NCBI GenBank assembly: GCA_030704615.1
Contig: CM060732.1
Coordinates: 61,921,053-61,981,052, forward strand
Length of the DNA: 60,000 nucleotides
Source: Takakia lepidozioides
Taxonomy: Eukaryota; Streptophyta; Takakiopsida; Takakiales; Takakiaceae
Direction of reading: 5' to 3'
Under the pieces are notes generated by a model. That model worked only from the letters and a program-made list of their open reading frames with translations. It was not told the origin of the DNA and did not search any database. Position numbers and translations under genes: made by a program. This document shows positions 57,113 through 60,000 of the stretch, one piece after another. The number at the start of each line of letters is the position of its first letter. Within the stretch, counting starts at the first letter, position 1.

Positions 57113-57343
57113 GTATGCCACATCTCAATCTGCCCTATGGTCTGCTGTATGGTCTGCTGCAAGGTCTGCCATGTCTGGTCTGGTATGCCACATCTCATTC
57201 TGCCCTATGGTCTGCCCTATGGTCCGCTCCAGGGTCTGCTATATGGTCTGCCCTATATGGTTTGCCCTGTTTATCTCATGCTTGTGGCAGTGCCGAATAC
57301 GAATGCCCGGTTCAGGCACTTCTGACTTTGTGGCTGCATGCAG
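57113..57343 (+). repeat. tandem TGGTCTGC-type repeat inside the transposase gene, possibly an intron
   Basis: TCTGCCCTATGGTCTGC and variants recur about ten times. The block begins GTATGCC and ends GCATGCAG. Removing it joins ...EAEINAIR to SVFTGVCIFLCLWHV, the expected protein. The length is 231 bases, divisible by three, and no stop is present, so the frame stays open even if it is not spliced. Confidence 0.7.
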
Positions 57344-57435
57344 GTCTGTTTTCACAGGAGTATGCATTTTTCTTTGCCTTTGGCATGTACGGAAGGCCTG
57401 GGTCAAGCAATCATGCCAGAAAATCAGTGATCCGG

Positions 57436-58151
57436 TGTCGCGCACCTCACTTCGGTAAGCTCCCCTTCAAGTCATAATTACTCGCCTTGATGCGCGCGCC
57501 TAACTCCCAACCTAGCCGCCGGGCCAACTCGGAGCTTCGGCTGCTCACCGGGACATGACGGTCCCCCTTTCTTCCCCCAACAGACCCTCCACCAATTTGG
57601 GCCTAGTGGAAATTCCCTTTGGTAGATGGCAGTCCGGAATAGCTCCCCACTCCTTGGTCGCTTTCCGGCTCGCTTGCTTACTCACTAGTTTTTGGTCACC
57701 AACGGGCTTGCACCATTCTCGGGGTTATTACTCCCTATATATACTTCTATGACTGTCCGCGGGGGTTCCACAAACAACACCATCCTTCTATGGCAAACCA
57801 CCACGAAGACCCTTGATTCCCGGTGATGAGTCGCGGTGAGTCTTGGCCCACCCACCACGGCCCCATTGGACCGTGATGAGTCCCAAGACTCCCCACGACT
57901 CCCACCACAAGGTCTCCGCCCCATGTGCCACCCCCACTAAGTCCCACTAAGCTACCACCACCCCTTGTGGAGCCACCCCCACCGCAACCTGGTGTGCAGG
58001 GCTCCACCTAGTGAGCACCTCCGCCTCCTTGAGTGCCTTGGGCACTCAAGGGTGCTTCAGCCCCCCCGTACCTATAGCTGTCACTATCCCCACCACAGGG
58101 GCAGCCCCTCTGCGTCCCGACCCCCTGCCCTCAAGGCAAATGGCCGCGACA
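57436..58151 (-). repeat. solo LTR of the first gypsy family
   Basis: It matches 3263-3992 along its entire length with scattered substitutions and small indels, and begins TGTCGCG and ends CGCGACA. Flanks are TCCGG (57431-57435) and TCTGG (58152-58156), a five-base target duplication with one change. No element body follows on either side, so it arose by recombination between the two LTRs. A TATA-like TATATATA on the minus strand lies near 57735-57743. Confidence 0.93.
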
Positions 58152-59334
58152 TCTGGGAACATCCTCGAAACTGTTGGCAGATATGGGTGACCTTATGTAC
58201 TGCAGAGGTGGACCGCAAAAAGAAGACGAAGCTGTGAAATGGGTTAAGAAAAAATTGAATGCAATGAAAAAGAAATATCCGTCTGGTCAGTTGTTCATCC
58301 ACTACATTCATGTGTACTGGGTTCCCAAAATCGCTATGTGGTGTACTGCTGCCCGCAACATTCCACATGCAAGCCAAGATACTAATGCGAGCATCGAGGC
58401 ATACCACGGAAACTTAAAGGCGAGACTTAATATGGGCAAAGGCAAAATGACCGGTCGAAGAGCCGATTGGCTCATATGGGAGTTGACTGGGCATGTACTG
58501 GTCCACTACTGGTACGGCATTCATCTGAAGACGCATGGGTTTATTCGCAACGATAAACAGGAAAAACACATTTCCAGTGCAATATGTGCAGCCCGTGACA
58601 TACCTCTTTCACGTGTGACTTTGCCTACAGCGCCTGGGCAGCCTACTTACGTGATCAACTCCTCCGATCCAAATACAACATACACCGTGTTCAATCCAGA
58701 GTCGTAGTGGGCCTGCTGCACCTGCCCGTGGGCTTTGAAAGGCAATCTGTGCAAGCACCAGGTTCGGGTCATAAAGTTGCTAAAACCAGACCTGCAAGAC
58801 GGTCTCATTGTCCGGACATGTGGTTCCCACTTCAGTACTGTTCACGGTGGGCTGGAGAATTTGGACGAACACGACGACATGGCAGCATGCGACCTCGAAA
58901 ACGGTAACGTGCGTGCAAGCGCAACCCCGAACACAACAGAGTCATTGCTCACGGCAGACCTGTTGGAAGCTATTTTGAAACTGGATATAACCGACTTGCT
59001 TGACCTAACAACGCATACCTTATACACCATTGCTTGTATGCGGTGCGTGTTTGCCGAGGGCAGATGCAGGACATCCTCGTCAAAAAAGCTTCCGGCATGT
59101 TACACCCGGCTGCAGCACGAGCGTTCAATCGTGTAAAAGACAACAACAACATATCATTGAAGAGGAAAAAAGATTTTGTGGAACATTTTCAAGCTCTGCG
59201 GAAAATAAAACTAAATGGGGGGAAACGTGTGTCTGCCCTTCCCCCTGTTAGCCATATTTACTCGGCTCTGAGGCGGGTGTCTCATCGTCCAAAACTGAGA
59301 AAGATGGATCAATCTAACTAAGGAAATGACATGC

Positions 59335-60000
59335 AGTTGTCCAATGCGGTAGATCAATTCTCACCTGCAGTAGACCAATTCGGCAGACCATTATCGCAGA
59401 CCACCTGCAGTAGACCAGATCGGCAGACCATTATTGCAGACCATGATCGCACACCACCTGCAGTAGACCAGAACTGACTTGTAATAGACCAATGCGGCAG
59501 AGCATCTGCGACTCCCTTAATGTGTTTTTTAAAGGTTTGATGAAGGAGACCATGAAGTCAAAAAATGAGCCAAAGTGAACCAGATAAATGTAGCAGAGTA
59601 ATGTAGTAGAGTAATGAAGCAAGCATAGTTCAATGAAGCAGACCAAAAACAGTACACTCGACTAACGATGGGACTGACTTGTGCCCCATATTTAGCCGAC
59701 CACCGAATTTAGTATACCACTATCTCACGGAGCAGACCAACAACTGTGGTCCAAACTCAGTCCACTCCGTGGAGGTAGCAGACCAATAACATTAATTCAG
59801 TAGCAGACCACGTCGAGGAGTACTGCATACATCGACAGATCAATAACATCGGACCAGCACACCACGTGGATCACTACTCAATACAAAACGTCGACCAGAA
59901 GTAGTAGCAGTAGACCACGACAACAGACTCATGAAATGTTCCACAGACCATATGAAGCAGACCAATACAGTACAGGGGTAGCCCAAGACAGTACACTCGA
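59335..60000. repeat. array of GCAGACCA/TAGACCA motifs behind the transposase gene
   Basis: GCAGACCA, GTAGACCA and related forms occur over 20 times up to the window end, often in longer repeated blocks such as CACCTGCAGTAGACCAGATC. They are the reverse complement of the GGTCTGC motifs at 56400-57330. The array continues beyond the window. Confidence 0.85.

Larger units (their letters stand above)
56921..59321 (+). pseudogene. MULE-type transposase with SWIM finger, split by a solo LTR
   Basis: The transposase core reads HFMQFPLYTLMVFDQWLNGI (56921 on), then after a frame change ALRDALLLEKPNWRPNALIV and VDDAEAEINAIR. A GT-AG segment (57113-57343) may be an intron. FLCLWHVRKAWVKQSCQKIS follows up to the LTR at 57436. 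Behind it (58160-58704) come LMYCRGGPQKEDEAVKWVKK and later FIHYIHVYWVPKIAMWCTAA. A TAG (58705-58707) precedes the SWIM finger CTCPWALKGNLCKHQ near 58720-58765. A last frame change near 59030 leads to the tail ending at 59321. The FDxW, DDAE and CLWHV blocks are those of MULE/FAR1-like transposases, and a C-terminal SWIM finger is usual there. The frame upstream of the LTR joins that behind it in phase if the LTR and one target copy are left out. Confidence 0.8.

Noticed and set aside
3263-58151. The two LTRs seen as ends of one 55-kb element
   Set aside because: The primer binding site lies to the left of 3263, so that element's body is outside the interval. The second LTR has its own five-base target duplication and interrupts a different gene, so it is a solo LTR.

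Overview
This is a stretch of a large, repeat-rich nuclear plant-lineage genome, most likely from a streptophyte alga such as a charophyte (Chara-like). That assignment is inferred. It rests on a plant-type RIK/KHDC4 RNA-binding gene with 14 coding exons, a plant-type fatty acid 2-hydroxylase without a cytochrome b5 domain, GT-AG introns of hundreds of bases to over 1.5 kb, and many decayed Ty3/gypsy, MULE-like, LINE, SINE and DNA transposon pieces.

Layout. 1-3992 is the 5' part of a minus-strand Ty3/gypsy element (gag, protease, RT, RNase H) with its LTR and an initiator-tRNA primer site. It abuts, and probably inserted into, a second plus-strand Ty3/gypsy element (3993 to about 9900). The second element carries a DNA cytosine-5 methyltransferase domain between protease and RT, and a PHD finger after the integrase. 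9.9-15 kb holds degenerate repeats, a LINE scrap, a SWIM zinc-finger exon, a 51-bp hairpin repeat array with a TATA box, and a small unknown gene. 15.5-19.5 kb is a broken transposase-like gene on the minus strand. 20-29 kb is mostly non-coding: a LINE endonuclease scrap, a tRNA-like segment, a kinase pseudogene, and a 1-kb tandem duplication with inverted relatives. 30.25-31.38 kb is a piggyBac-like TTAA-flanked element.

Three host genes follow. They are an intronless class 3 lipase (35587-37710), with a remnant of a second copy upstream; a complete six-exon fatty acid 2-hydroxylase (40760-43055); and the RIK/KHDC4 gene on the minus strand (54065-44216). The exon models of the last two keep phase at every junction and end at a stop, giving 236 and 697 residues. 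The lipase and hydroxylase both act on lipids, but nothing shows that they are co-regulated.

54.5-56.1 kb has two related copies of a tRNA-headed element. One copy contains a 314-bp insertion. From 56.9 kb on lies a MULE-like transposase/SWIM pseudogene split by a solo LTR of the same family as the first element. GGTCTGC motifs lie on its left side and inside it, and the reverse complement GCAGACC lies on its right.

The most unusual content is the retroelement carrying its own DNA methyltransferase and PHD reader, that is, a chromatin writer plus reader inside a gypsy polyprotein. This copy is broken by frameshifts and active-site changes.
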